A stretch of 64,000 nucleotides of DNA from VRUE01 sp963720805 (lineage in GTDB: Bacteria; Actinomycetota; Thermoleophilia; Solirubrobacterales; 70-9), in NCBI GenBank assembly GCA_963720805.1, contig CAVRGT010000006.1, forward strand, positions 310,001-374,000. Reading direction: 5' to 3'. Below are positions 32,571 to 41,144 of the stretch, in pieces. Both the position numbers and the translations under genes were made by a program. A model generated the notes under the pieces. The model was not told the DNA's origin. It searched no databases and saw only the letters and a program-made list of their open reading frames with translations. Within the stretch, counting starts at the first letter, position 1. Each line of letters begins with the position of its first letter.

Positions 32571-32834
32571 ATGCCATCGAACCTCAACTCGCTTGACCCG
32601 CGGTTAGTCAAGGCGCTCTCCAGCCAGGTGCGCGTGCGGGCGCTTGCCCTGTTTCTCAAGGGGCCAAGAAGCCCGAAGCTGATCGCCGCCGAGCTGGAGC
32701 TTGACCTGCGCAGCGTCGCCTACCACGTGCGTGTGCTGAAGAAACTCGGCTGCATCGAGCTGGTCGAGACGCTGCCGAGGCGCGGGGCGGTCGAACATAT
32801 CTACCGAGCCGCTGACTGGGTGCTCAAGGCTTAG
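32571..32834 (+). CDS. Small winged-helix (ArsR-like) regulator
   Basis: An 87-residue DNA-binding protein. LDPRLVKALSSQVRVRALALFLKG and SPKLIAAELELDLRSVAYHVRVLKKLGCIELVETLPRRGAVEHIYRA form a complete ArsR-like winged helix. Related actinobacterial proteins I recall continue for about 100 more residues after the YRA motif, whereas this one stops ten residues later, so it may be a naturally short or truncated member. The ATG at 32571 has a GGGAGG site; TATGCT at 32525-32530 can be the -10 box. Its stop codon is part of the target duplication of the IS element that follows. Confidence 0.75.
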   Translation: MPSNLNSLDPRLVKALSSQVRVRALALFLKGPRSPKLIAAELELDLRSVAYHVRVLKKLGCIELVETLPRRGAVEHIYRAADWVLKA

Positions 32835-34485
32835 CCTCAATCCACCGATTCACCCTCACAGACAGGAGAATCGCCGTCGGCGACCGTGTGAACGGTGAAG
32901 ACCGCCGGCTCGAAGGTGTATCGGGCGGCGGCGAGCCGCGGTAGAGCCTTCCGCGAGTGGCCGGCGACTGAGAACAAGCAGGCCGAGACGACCGGGAGGC
33001 CGGTCAGGGATGAATGCGGGTGAGGGAAGGGTCAGGCCGCGGCCGGCACGGCCGGCAATGCCCTGATCCTGGCAAGGGCCTCGACGAACGCATCCCGCCA
33101 GGGCCAGCGGGCAGGCAGGTGCAAGGTGGTGCGCCGAGCGGTGCGGGTGAGCCGGCCAGGCAGCGCGATCAGCCAGCGGCGGATCGTTCGTGCCGCCCTC
33201 CAGGTCTCGTCTTCGAGGCCCAGCTGCCCGACCCAGCGCGCCATGTTGTGGGCGAGGCAGGCGATCACCGTCCAGGCGGAGTTGGCGGCAAAGCTCCCGG
33301 AGGGGTGCGCGAGCGCCTGGTCCTTGAGGTCGCGGATTGCCAACTCGACCTCGGCGTGTTGGCGGTGCTCGGCATCGACCGTGTGCATGTCCTCGGTCCT
33401 GTTGGTGAGGAAGGCGAAGTGGCGCCAGTAGGCAAAGAGCTCCTCCTGGCCCTCCTGGGCGTGCAGGTGGACGCGGCGGACGATCAACCTGCGCTCGCCG
33501 TAGGTGGTCTCGGCCAGCTCGCAGACGCCCGTCTCGGGGTAGTCGGCGACGGGCTGCCAGGCCGAGGAGGGGATCTCGGCGATCCGCTCTGCGACGCGCT
33601 TGTTCTGGGGGACCGAGATCGAGTAGAGGCAGGCCTTGGCCTGCAGGTAGGCGATCACCTTGTGTGAGTAGAAGGCCGAGTCGGCGCGGATCAGGATCTC
33701 CCCGGTTGCCCCGGCTCTGCGCACCCGGGCGAGGAGCTCTTCGCAGAAGCGAAGCGCGCCGCGCCCGGAGTTGGCCGCCCCTTTGCGCGCTCGGGCGTGC
33801 AGGACCTCGCCGGTGCCCGCCCGGGTGGCAAGCAGCGGGTGGTAGCCGCGCAGCCCGGTGTAGCCGCGGGAGGCGCCCTGCTTGAGGGCGCCTTTGGCCT
33901 CGCCGAGGAAGGAGTCGATGTCGATCACCAGGCGCTTTGCGCCGGGGCCCGCTCCCGCGGCCCAGGCACGCTTGATCGCCTCGCCCAGTACACGGTCGAG
34001 CTGGCGCACATGGCCGAAGGTGAAGGCGCGCAGGAAGGTGCCGAGCGTGGAGGGCGCCATCGCCTTGTGGCCGAGCAGGGCTTCCGTGGCGCCACTGCGC
34101 AGCACGTCGGTGTCGTCGATCGAGTCGGCGCCGGCCACGATCGCGTGAATCAGGGTCGCCACCTTGCGCCCTGGCTGGGCGGCCCCCGCCCGCTCCCCCA
34201 GGCGGACCGTCTTGTCGACCAGGTGCTCGATGCCCAGTCGCCTGCCCAAGGTGGCGATCAAGACCAGGCCGGCATTGGCGACCAGCCGCTCGTCGTCGAA
34301 CTCGATGCCCACCGATTCGGGCCGCACGGACTCCGGAGAAACCTTCACCATGTGGGTGACCTCCTGTTGCCAGGCCGCGGCTGCCCTAAACAGCCGCTAT
34401 TTGCCTGCTCAGGAGGTCATTTTCATGACGAGAGCGGACGGATCGACCGATCAGAGGTGTGGTGAATCGGTGGATCGAGGCTTAG
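32830..34485 (-). mobile_element. IS1380-family insertion sequence with 5-bp target duplication
   Basis: The element is 1646 bases (32835-34480). The ends are inverted repeats CCTC(A/G)ATCCACCGATTCACC matching at 19 of 20 bases, and both flanks carry CTTAG (32830-32834 and 34481-34485). The termini starting CC and the element length fit the IS1380 family. One transposase gene and no passenger gene are present. Both ends, the target duplication and the gene are intact, so the insertion is recent. Confidence 0.92.
33032..34351 (-). CDS. IS1380-family DDE transposase
   Basis: A 439-residue transposase. Catalytic acidic residues are visible in LVIDIDSFLGE, EILIRADSAFYSHK and the Glu of HAEVELAIRDLKDQALAHP. 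The C-terminal region NSAWTVIACLAHNMARWVG is typical of the family. The start has a strong AGGAGGT site upstream (GGAGGTCACCCAC then ATG). The frame is intact, so the element should be able to move. Confidence 0.92.
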   Translation of the reverse strand: MVKVSPESVRPESVGIEFDDERLVANAGLVLIATLGRRLGIEHLVDKTVRLGERAGAAQPGRKVATLIHAIVAGADSIDDTDVLRSGATEALLGHKAMAPSTLGTFLRAFTFGHVRQLDRVLGEAIKRAWAAGAGPGAKRLVIDIDSFLGEAKGALKQGASRGYTGLRGYHPLLATRAGTGEVLHARARKGAANSGRGALRFCEELLARVRRAGATGEILIRADSAFYSHKVIAYLQAKACLYSISVPQNKRVAERIAEIPSSAWQPVADYPETGVCELAETTYGERRLIVRRVHLHAQEGQEELFAYWRHFAFLTNRTEDMHTVDAEHRQHAEVELAIRDLKDQALAHPSGSFAANSAWTVIACLAHNMARWVGQLGLEDETWRAARTIRRWLIALPGRLTRTARRTTLHLPARWPWRDAFVEALARIRALPAVPAAA

Positions 34486-35183
34486 AACGGGCCGGGGACG
34501 CGCACGACCACGTCGTCGACGCTGGCCTGGGCTCCCATGGCAACCTTGGCCGAGCCGAGCGAGAAGCCGGATGCCCGGCCGCTCAGTTCACCGGCGCCGG
34601 GGTCGCCGGCTTCGGCGACCAGCTGCCCACCGACGTAGGCGAGCAGCTGACAGGTCCCCTTTTCTTCGCCGGAGGAGACGTTGAAGGCGCGCAGGCGCAG
34701 TTGGTTCGGTTTTTCGGCAGCGCCGATGCCCGCCACCTGCTTCTCGATATCGAGGTACTTGATCGTGCCGTCGGCGAGCACCTTGCGAATCTGGGCCTTG
34801 TCCTGCAGCGGGTAGACGGCGAGCTGGTAGCGCGCCCCGCCTCCGGCCCGCAGATCCAGTGCCAGGTAGGCCGAGTGCTGAACCGACTTCGAAACCTGGG
34901 GCTTGCTGAGCAGGCGCATCGTCGCGCCGATCTCGAGGTCGCGACCGAGCACGGGGGTGCGGTAGGAGCACTCCTTGGTCGCCTTGCCGACCGTGATTGT
35001 GAAAGCGCCTTCGCTGCTGCCGCGGGCGCAGCGCTCGCCGGAGAGCTTGAGGATCTGGGCCAGTTGGCCCTTGTTCGCCATCGGGTTGCGGTAGATGCCG
35101 ATCAGGGACGCCCCCGCCCCCGCGGCAAAGGCCAGCGTCGAGGCGAGCAGCAGGGTGAAAATGGCTGTGCGAAGCAGCTTCAC
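34482..35183 (-). CDS. Exported protein with LamG-like beta-sandwich
   Basis: A 233-residue protein with an N-terminal signal or anchor helix (LRTAIFTLLLASTLAFAAG) and a beta-rich body (YLALDLRAGGGARYQLAVYPLQ to SVDDVVVRVP) resembling concanavalin-like laminin-G/DUF1080 folds, which bind or cleave glycans. The substrate is unknown. The GTG start at 35183 follows TAGGCT by 7 bases. The stop codon TAA lies within the CTTAG target duplication of the IS element, so the gene end is preserved. Confidence 0.7.
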   Translation of the reverse strand: MKLLRTAIFTLLLASTLAFAAGAGASLIGIYRNPMANKGQLAQILKLSGERCARGSSEGAFTITVGKATKECSYRTPVLGRDLEIGATMRLLSKPQVSKSVQHSAYLALDLRAGGGARYQLAVYPLQDKAQIRKVLADGTIKYLDIEKQVAGIGAAEKPNQLRLRAFNVSSGEEKGTCQLLAYVGGQLVAEAGDPGAGELSGRASGFSLGSAKVAMGAQASVDDVVVRVPGPF

Positions 35184-35262
35184 GGTTCGCAGCCTAAACA
35201 CAGCCCGTGCGGAAAGATGCGGCCCGAGAGCCGGTGAACGGCGGATTTCGGCCGCGTCCAAA

Positions 35263-35268
35263 TAAGAT
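35263..35268 (+). promoter_or_regulatory. -10 box of a probable leaderless promoter for ecm
   Basis: TAAGAT lies 7 bases before the GTG start at 35276. A divergent TAGGCT box for the LamG-like gene is at 35191-35196 on the other strand. Confidence 0.5.
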
Positions 35269-35275
35269 TGGCAGC

Positions 35276-37270
35276 GTGAGCGAGCACCGCCTTCCCGAGC
35301 GCGACCGCCCCTGGGTGATGCGCACCTACGCCGGGCACTCCGATGCCAAGCGCTCCAACGAGCTCTATCGGGGCAACCTCGCCAAGGGGCAGACGGGGCT
35401 CTCGGTCGCCTTCGACCTGCCGACCCAGACCGGCTATGACCCCGACCACGTCCTCGCCCGCGGCGAGGTCGGCAAGGTCGGCGTCTCGGTCGCTCACAAG
35501 GGCGACATGCACCAGCTCTTCGACGGCATCCCGCTCGATGAGATGAACACCTCGATGACGATCAACGCGACCGCGGCCTGGCTGCTCGGCCTCTACATCA
35601 CCGTCGCCGAGGAGAACGGGGTCGAGCGCTCGGCGCTCAAGGGAACTACCCAGAACGACATCATCAAGGAGTACCTCTCGCGCGGCACCTACGCCTTCCC
35701 GCCCGAGCCCTCGATGCGGCTGATCGCCGACATGGTCGCCTTCACCGTCAACGAGGTGCCGAGCTGGAACCCGACCAACATCTGCAGCTACCACCTGCAG
35801 GAGGCCGGGGCGACGCCGGTGCAGGAGATCGCCTACGCGCTCTGCACCGGGATCGCCGTGCTCGACGAGGTCAAGGCGCGCGGCCAGGTCGCCGACGCCG
35901 ACTTCCCCAAGGTCTTCGGCCGCATCTCCTTCTTCGTCAACGCCGGGATCAGGCTGGTCGAGGAGATCGGCAAGCTGCGGGCGATGGGCCGACTCTGGAA
36001 CGAGATCGGCCGCGAGCGCTACGGCGTCACCGACGAGAAGATGCTGCGCTTCCGCTACGGCGTCCAGGTCAACAGCCTCGGCCTGACTGAGGCCCAGCCC
36101 GAGAACAACATCCAGCGCATCGTGCTCGAGGCGCTTGCGGTGACGCTGAGCCGCGACGCCCGCGCCCGCGCCCTGCAGCTACCGGCCTGGAACGAGGCAA
36201 TGGGACTCCCCCGCCCCTGGGACCAGCAATGGAGCCTCCGCATCCAGCAGGTCCTGGCCAACGAGACCGACCTGCTCGAGTACCCCGACATCTTTGAGGG
36301 CTCGGTGGTGATGGACGGCCTGGTCGAGGAGCTGATCGAGGGCGCCCGCGCCGAGATGGCGGTGGTCACCGAGCACGGCGGCGCGGTCAAGGCCGTCCCC
36401 TATATGAAGTCCCGCCTGGTCGAGTCCCACCGCGAGCGGGTGGCGCGGATCGAGAGCGGCGAGCAGAAGGTGGTCGGTCAGAACAGCTTCACCGAGTCAG
36501 AGGACTCGCCGCTGACCGCCGGCGCCGATGGCGGCATCCTCACCCCCGACCCCGAGGTCGAGCGCGAGCGGGTCGAGGCACTCGAGGCTTGGAAGGCCGA
36601 GCGCGACGAGGACGCCGTGCAGGCCGCGCTCGAGGAGCTCGGCAACGTCGCCGCCGACGACTCGCAGAACATCATGCCGGCGACGATCGCCGCCGCCAAG
36701 GCCGGCGCGACCACCGGCGAGTGGGCCGAAGTCCTGCGCGAGGCCTTCGGCGCCTATCGCGGACCGACCGGCGTCAGCGGTGCCGCCCCGGCGGCCGACC
36801 GCGAGCAGCTGGAGGCGATCCGCACCCGGGTCGACGAGGTCTCCGAGCAGATCGGCCACCGGATCAAGATCCTGGTCGGCAAGCCCGGCCTCGACGGCCA
36901 CTCCAACGGCTCCGAGCAGATCGCCCTGCGCGCCCGCGACGCCGGTATGGAGGTGATCTACCAGGGCATCCGCCTGACACCCGAGGAGATCGCCGAGTCC
37001 GCCCTGCAGGAGGACGTCGACGTGATCGGCCTCTCGATCCTCTCCGGCTCCCACCTCGAGCTGGTGCCCGAGGTGGTGCGCCGCCTGCGCGATGAGCAGG
37101 TCGACGCCCCGGTCGTCGCCGGCGGCATCATCCCCCCGGCCGACGCCAAGCGCCTGCGCGAGGCCGGGGTCGACGGCGTCTACACGCCAAAGGACTTCGA
37201 TATCAACAAGATCATGGGCGAGATCGTCGACCTCGTCGCTGAGCGGGCTGGCGCCGGCGCCGCTGCCTGA
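35276..37270 (+). CDS. ecm: Ethylmalonyl-CoA mutase (B12-dependent)
   Basis: A 664-residue coenzyme-B12 mutase with substrate barrel and cobalamin domain in one chain. The opening DRPWVMRTYAGHSDAKRSNELYRGNLAKGQTGLSVAFDLPTQTGYDPDH, the segment NICSYHLQEAGATPVQEIAYAL and RPWDQQWSLRIQQVL match MeaA/Ecm proteins of Streptomyces and Rhodobacter rather than methylmalonyl-CoA mutase. The cobalamin-binding DxHxxG is in GKPGLDGHSNGSEQ near residue 545. It turns ethylmalonyl-CoA into methylsuccinyl-CoA, the step after Ccr, whose gene lies 6 kb upstream. The GTG start is set by the promoter spacing; upstream in-frame residues are not family-like. Confidence 0.93.
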   Translation: MSEHRLPERDRPWVMRTYAGHSDAKRSNELYRGNLAKGQTGLSVAFDLPTQTGYDPDHVLARGEVGKVGVSVAHKGDMHQLFDGIPLDEMNTSMTINATAAWLLGLYITVAEENGVERSALKGTTQNDIIKEYLSRGTYAFPPEPSMRLIADMVAFTVNEVPSWNPTNICSYHLQEAGATPVQEIAYALCTGIAVLDEVKARGQVADADFPKVFGRISFFVNAGIRLVEEIGKLRAMGRLWNEIGRERYGVTDEKMLRFRYGVQVNSLGLTEAQPENNIQRIVLEALAVTLSRDARARALQLPAWNEAMGLPRPWDQQWSLRIQQVLANETDLLEYPDIFEGSVVMDGLVEELIEGARAEMAVVTEHGGAVKAVPYMKSRLVESHRERVARIESGEQKVVGQNSFTESEDSPLTAGADGGILTPDPEVERERVEALEAWKAERDEDAVQAALEELGNVAADDSQNIMPATIAAAKAGATTGEWAEVLREAFGAYRGPTGVSGAAPAADREQLEAIRTRVDEVSEQIGHRIKILVGKPGLDGHSNGSEQIALRARDAGMEVIYQGIRLTPEEIAESALQEDVDVIGLSILSGSHLELVPEVVRRLRDEQVDAPVVAGGIIPPADAKRLREAGVDGVYTPKDFDINKIMGEIVDLVAERAGAGAAA

Positions 37271-37335
37271 GCTTAAGTACGGTTTTTTGTCACAACTGGC
37301 TTCTTACGCCAGGATAATTTACAATCAGCTGCCTT

Positions 37336-38841
37336 GTGGCGACGCTTACGCCAAGGTTTTTGCTGAAAGATCAACCTGAGGTATTCCTCAGCGACGCGCG
37401 CATCTCGCGCGCGGTCGGCGCCGCGGTCGGTGCCGGCAAAGCGCGAAAGGTTGGGCCCCGTCTCTACACGAGAAACGTCGAGGAGCCCGTGGCGCAAGTC
37501 GTACGACGCAATTGGCAGCGGATCGCCGCTCTCTACTTCCCCGGCGCCGTGGTCGTCGATCGCAGCGCGGTAGACGCCAAACCGGCGAAAGACGGGTCGC
37601 TGTTCCTCGATGTGGGCAAATCGCGAGCACGACGAGAACCGCTGCGGCTTCCGGGGCTAACAATTCGACCCCGCAGCGGACCCGGGGCCGTCGCCGGCGA
37701 CATGCCGTTTATGGGCGGCCTGCACTTCTCCAGCCCAGCGCGAAAGTTCCTCGACAACCTGCGCCCCTCCCGTGCGAGCCGGGCAGGGGTCGCACGAACC
37801 CTCACCCAAGCCGAGATCGAAGACGAGCTCGTGCAGTTGGTCGCCGTACGGGGCTCCAAGGCACTGAACGAACTGCGCGATCACGCACGTGAGCTCACGG
37901 GGCCTCTCGATGCAGGCGCGGAGATGGAGGCTTTGAGCGAGATGATCGGGACGGTTCTTGGAAACCGCGAAGCCCGACTCGAGACGCCCGTGGCACGTGG
38001 CCGCCGCAGGGGCCTTGCCTTCGACCCGCGCAGGTTGGAGTTGTTCGACGCCCTGCAAGCACGGCTGATGCAGACGCCCCTCCCAGATCGCGCCGAGCAG
38101 CCAGGCTCGTTTCCGGCGCTGTCCTTCTTCGAGGCCTACTTCTCCAACTGGATAGAGGGCACCGAATTCGAATTGCCGGAGGCAGAAAAGATCGTCTTCG
38201 ACGGAATGGTGCCCGAGGGCCGCTTCGAAGATGCGCACGACGTGCTTGGCACCTTCGAGTTGGCCAATGACCCCGAGCTCCGAGGTCGCGTGCCGACCGG
38301 GCCAGATGACCTACTCGATCTGCTCCGCTCCCATCATGCGCTGATGCTGTCCCGACGCCCAGCCGTAAACCCTGGCGCATTCAAGCGAAGACCGAACCGG
38401 GCCGGCGCCACGACCTTCGTCCATCCCGAGTTGGTCGAGGGAACCCTGATCGAGGGGTATCGCTACTACGAGCCCCTCCCCGCCGGCCTCGCCAAGGCGA
38501 TCTTCATGATGTACCTGGTCGCCGAAGTTCATCCTTTTACCGACGGCAACGGTCGAGTCGGCCGGGTTCTGATGAACGCGGAGTTGACCGCGGCAGGCGC
38601 GCAGCGCGCCTTGATCCCAATCGTCTACCGAGATAACTACCTACAGGGGCTTCGCGGCTTGTCGCAGGGCGCAAACCCAAAACCGCTGATTCGTGTTCTC
38701 GACTTCGCCCAGCAATACGCCGCGGCGATCGACTGGAGCGATCTGAAGCAAGCCGAGCAGATGCTCGAGGAGAGCAACGCGTTCGTAACACCTGACCGCG
38801 CCGACGCTCTCGGGCTGCGACTGCGAATGCCAGCCCCGTGA
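37336..38841 (+). CDS. Fic-domain protein with N-terminal AbiEi-like region
   Basis: A 501-residue protein. The Fic core carries HPFTDGNGRVGR (about 398-409), the full catalytic motif for AMP transfer to target hydroxyls. SNWIEG near residue 269 fits the [S/T]xxxE[G/N] inhibitory helix, so activity is probably self-restrained (class II). The first 220 residues (ISRAVGAAVGAGKARKVGPRLYTRN) resemble the winged helix of AbiEi-type antitoxins. Upstream DNA is unusually A/T-rich (GATAAT, TACAAT), and parts of the gene use fewer G/C third bases than its neighbours, consistent with acquisition. The GTG start is used. The stop overlaps the next start (GTGA). Confidence 0.88.
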   Translation: MATLTPRFLLKDQPEVFLSDARISRAVGAAVGAGKARKVGPRLYTRNVEEPVAQVVRRNWQRIAALYFPGAVVVDRSAVDAKPAKDGSLFLDVGKSRARREPLRLPGLTIRPRSGPGAVAGDMPFMGGLHFSSPARKFLDNLRPSRASRAGVARTLTQAEIEDELVQLVAVRGSKALNELRDHARELTGPLDAGAEMEALSEMIGTVLGNREARLETPVARGRRRGLAFDPRRLELFDALQARLMQTPLPDRAEQPGSFPALSFFEAYFSNWIEGTEFELPEAEKIVFDGMVPEGRFEDAHDVLGTFELANDPELRGRVPTGPDDLLDLLRSHHALMLSRRPAVNPGAFKRRPNRAGATTFVHPELVEGTLIEGYRYYEPLPAGLAKAIFMMYLVAEVHPFTDGNGRVGRVLMNAELTAAGAQRALIPIVYRDNYLQGLRGLSQGANPKPLIRVLDFAQQYAAAIDWSDLKQAEQMLEESNAFVTPDRADALGLRLRMPAP

Positions 38842-39934
38842 GCACGCTCCCGTCCAGCCCACCGCTTGAGTGCGACCTGGCCATCGTCGGCGGCGGCATC
38901 CTCGGGCTGGCCGTGGCCCGAGAGCTGCTGGCGCGCCATCCGGACGCGCGGCTCTGCGTGCTTGAGGGGGAGGACCGGTCGGGCGCCACCAGACCGGGCG
39001 CTCGAGCGGCGTGATCCACGCCGGCATCTACTACGAGCCCGGCTCGCTGAAGGCGCGGCTCTGCGTCGAAGGGGCGCGCGAGCTGTACGCGTACTGCGAG
39101 GAGCGCGGCGTGGCCTTCGAGCGCGCCGCTCGCGGGGTTGCCGCGTTGCACTCGCCGAACACCGGCGTGGTCGACTTCGTCGCGGTCGCCGAGTCGTATG
39201 CCGCGGACGTCCAAGCGGGCAGGGGGTCCGTCCATTTCGGCGCGGCGGCGCGCGGCGTCACGCCGGGGCCGGGCCGCATCGAGATCCGCCATGCACTCGG
39301 CGCCACGGCCGCCTCCGCCGCCGTCTTCTGCGCCGGCCTGCAGTCGGACCGGCTGGCGGTCGCCTGCGGGGCGCCGGCCGATCCGCGCATCGTCCCCTTC
39401 CGGGGCGCCTACCTGCGACTGCCGGCGGCGGCCGCCGAGTTGGTGCGAGCCAATGTCTACCCGGTGCCGGACCCCGAGCTGCCCTTCCTCGGCGCCCACC
39501 TGACGCGCACGCTCGACGGTCGCGTGCTGGTCGGTCCAAGCGCCCTGCTCTCACCGGCGCGCGACGCCTACCGTCTCGCGACGCTGCGGCCGCGCGACCT
39601 GGCCGAGACGCTCGCCTGGCCGGGGACCTGGCGGATGACCGCCTGTCATCGGCGCGCCGCGGCACAGAAGCTGCGCCACGCCCTGAGCAAGCGCTCCTTC
39701 CTCGCCGAGGCCGCGCGCCTCATCCCTGCCCTACGCGGCGTCAAGCCGCAGCGAGGACCGGCCGGGATCCGCGCCCAAGCCCTCGGCCGCGACGGCAAGC
39801 TGGTCGACGACTTCGTCGTCCACCGCAGCGAGCGGGCGATCCATGTCCGCAACGCGCCCTCCCCAGCGGCGACCTCCTCGCTGGCGCTGGCGCGCCTGAT
39901 CGCCGATGAGGTGGCGACGCTCGGCGCCGTTTGA
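38838..39934 (+). CDS. L-2-hydroxyglutarate oxidase-like FAD enzyme, one frameshift
   Basis: A DAO-family flavoenzyme of about 365 residues. The first 50 residues (ECDLAIVGGGILGLAVARELL, the FAD-binding glycine loop) are in the frame starting GTG at 38838. The rest starts after a missing base near 38985: with GCCCACCAG instead of GCCACCAG, the text becomes GAHQTGRSSGVIHAGIYYEPGSLKARLC, exactly the LhgO signature. Later VFCAGLQSDRLA and FRGAYLRLP also fit. LhgO oxidises L-2-hydroxyglutarate to 2-oxoglutarate. A single-base error in a C-run is the simplest explanation. Confidence 0.82.
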
Positions 39935-39967
39935 GCGTCGGCGCGAGCGACGCGCGACAATAGGCGC

Positions 39968-40534
39968 ATGAGTGAGCTCAACGGCGACCGCTCGGCCTGG
40001 CTGCGCTGCTACCGCTGCTGGTCGGTAAACCTCGAGATCCAGATCCATTACGACGCGATCCGCCGCGTCGATCCCGACAGCGGCATCCTCGCCGAGGGCA
40101 TCGACGAGGTCCAGGAGGCGCTGGTCCAGTGCGTCGACTGCATGCACGACCAGCCCCACCTGACCTTCCAGGACAACCAGGTGGTGCCGATCGAGGACCG
40201 CTGGGAACGGATGGTCGCCGGCACCCCCTGGGTCGCCTCCTGCACGGTGCGCGTCGACCAGGAGCGGATCGAGAGCTGCTCCGGCCCCGAAGCGGCCGAG
40301 TTCCTGACCTACGGCGCCTTCGGCGACCCCGGCGTGCGCGAGTTCTTCACCCACGTCCGCTTCCACAAGCACGACGAGGACCAGGTCGTCGTCCACGCCC
40401 TGGTCGAGCTCTACGCCCGCTCCGCCGAAGAGGCCACCACCGTGCTCGAGGACGCCGCCCAAGGCCAGCTTGAGATCACCTCGCTGGCGGAGGAGTCGCG
40501 CCCCCCCGCCCACGCCTCAGACGAGGCTCACTAG
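39968..40534 (+). CDS. Protein of unknown function with two CxxC pairs
   Basis: A 188-residue soluble protein. Near the N-terminus, CYRCW and CVDCMHD, separated by about 37 residues, could bind zinc. The remainder is mixed alpha/beta and acidic (VRVDQERIESCSGPEAAEFL, VHALVELYARSAEEATTVLED). The ATG is preceded by GACAAT at 6 bases. Its stop codon directly touches the stop of the convergent MaoC gene, leaving no room for a terminator. I do not recognise the family. Confidence 0.7.
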   Translation: MSELNGDRSAWLRCYRCWSVNLEIQIHYDAIRRVDPDSGILAEGIDEVQEALVQCVDCMHDQPHLTFQDNQVVPIEDRWERMVAGTPWVASCTVRVDQERIESCSGPEAAEFLTYGAFGDPGVREFFTHVRFHKHDEDQVVVHALVELYARSAEEATTVLEDAAQGQLEITSLAEESRPPAHASDEAH

Positions 40535-41053
40535 CTACTCGCCCGGAGTCTTCCGCGGCACGAGCACGAGGCGCTTGAACTCGGCGACGAGGACGCCGTC
40601 CTGGTTGAGGACGCGGGTGTGGACCTTGACCACGCCGCGGTCGGGCTTCGATTTCGAGGGCTTGACCTCGAGCACCTCGGTCTCGCAGAAGAGGGTGTCG
40701 CCGTGGAAGACCGGGTTGGGGTGGCTGAGGTCTTCGGTCGCCAGGTTGGCGATCGCCTTGCCGGAGACGTCGGAGACCGACATGCCCAGCGCCAGCGAGT
40801 AGACGAGCGGACCGACGACGACATTTTTGCCCTGCTGGGAGCCGGCCGCGTAGACGTCGTTGAGGTGCAGCGGGTGGTGGTTCATCGTGATCAGGCAGAA
40901 GAGGTGATCGTCTGACTCGGTCACCGTCTTGGCCGGCCAGTGCTTGTAGACGGCGCCGACCTCGAACTCCTCTAGGTAGCGGCCGTAGGCGTGCGCGCCG
41001 GATGCCTCGCGCTCGGCCTGGTCCGTGGACAACTCAAAAGTCTGCTCGCTCAT
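40535..41053 (-). CDS. MaoC-like enoyl-CoA hydratase (probable mesaconyl-CoA hydratase)
   Basis: A 172-residue hot-dog-fold hydratase. The segment HHPLHLNDVYAAG is the MaoC active-site motif (family pattern D/N-x-N-P-x-H), and VVGPLVYSLALGMSV and PVFHGDTLFCETEVLEV complete the fold. In Streptomyces a short MaoC protein sits beside ccr, ecm, an acyl-CoA dehydrogenase and a CitE-like lyase, so hydration of mesaconyl-CoA to beta-methylmalyl-CoA is the likely task. The longer double-hot-dog Mch of proteobacteria is a different arrangement. An AGGAGA site lies upstream of the ATG. Confidence 0.82.
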   Translation of the reverse strand: MSEQTFELSTDQAEREASGAHAYGRYLEEFEVGAVYKHWPAKTVTESDDHLFCLITMNHHPLHLNDVYAAGSQQGKNVVVGPLVYSLALGMSVSDVSGKAIANLATEDLSHPNPVFHGDTLFCETEVLEVKPSKSKPDRGVVKVHTRVLNQDGVLVAEFKRLVLVPRKTPGE

Positions 41054-41130
41054 TCTCGGTTTCTTCTCCTGTCGGGTTGGCGGCGCGGCATGCTACCGGG
41101 CCGCGCCGGTGCGACCGCCTTCGCCAAGGC

Positions 41131-41136
41131 TAGACT
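41131..41136 (+). promoter_or_regulatory. -10 box of a probable leaderless promoter
   Basis: TAGACT lies 8 bases before the ATG of the UDP-sugar dehydrogenase gene at 41145. Confidence 0.45.
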
Positions 41137-41144
41137 CCCGCGCC

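Noticed and set aside
35276..37270. Methylmalonyl-CoA mutase
   Set aside because: The single-chain layout and N-terminal motifs match Ecm/MeaA, and a ccr gene is present; methylmalonyl-CoA mutase large subunits start differently.
37271..37335. Attachment site or island border before the Fic gene
   Set aside because: The DNA is A/T-rich, but I found no flanking direct repeat, integrase or tRNA remnant; a strong promoter is enough to explain it.
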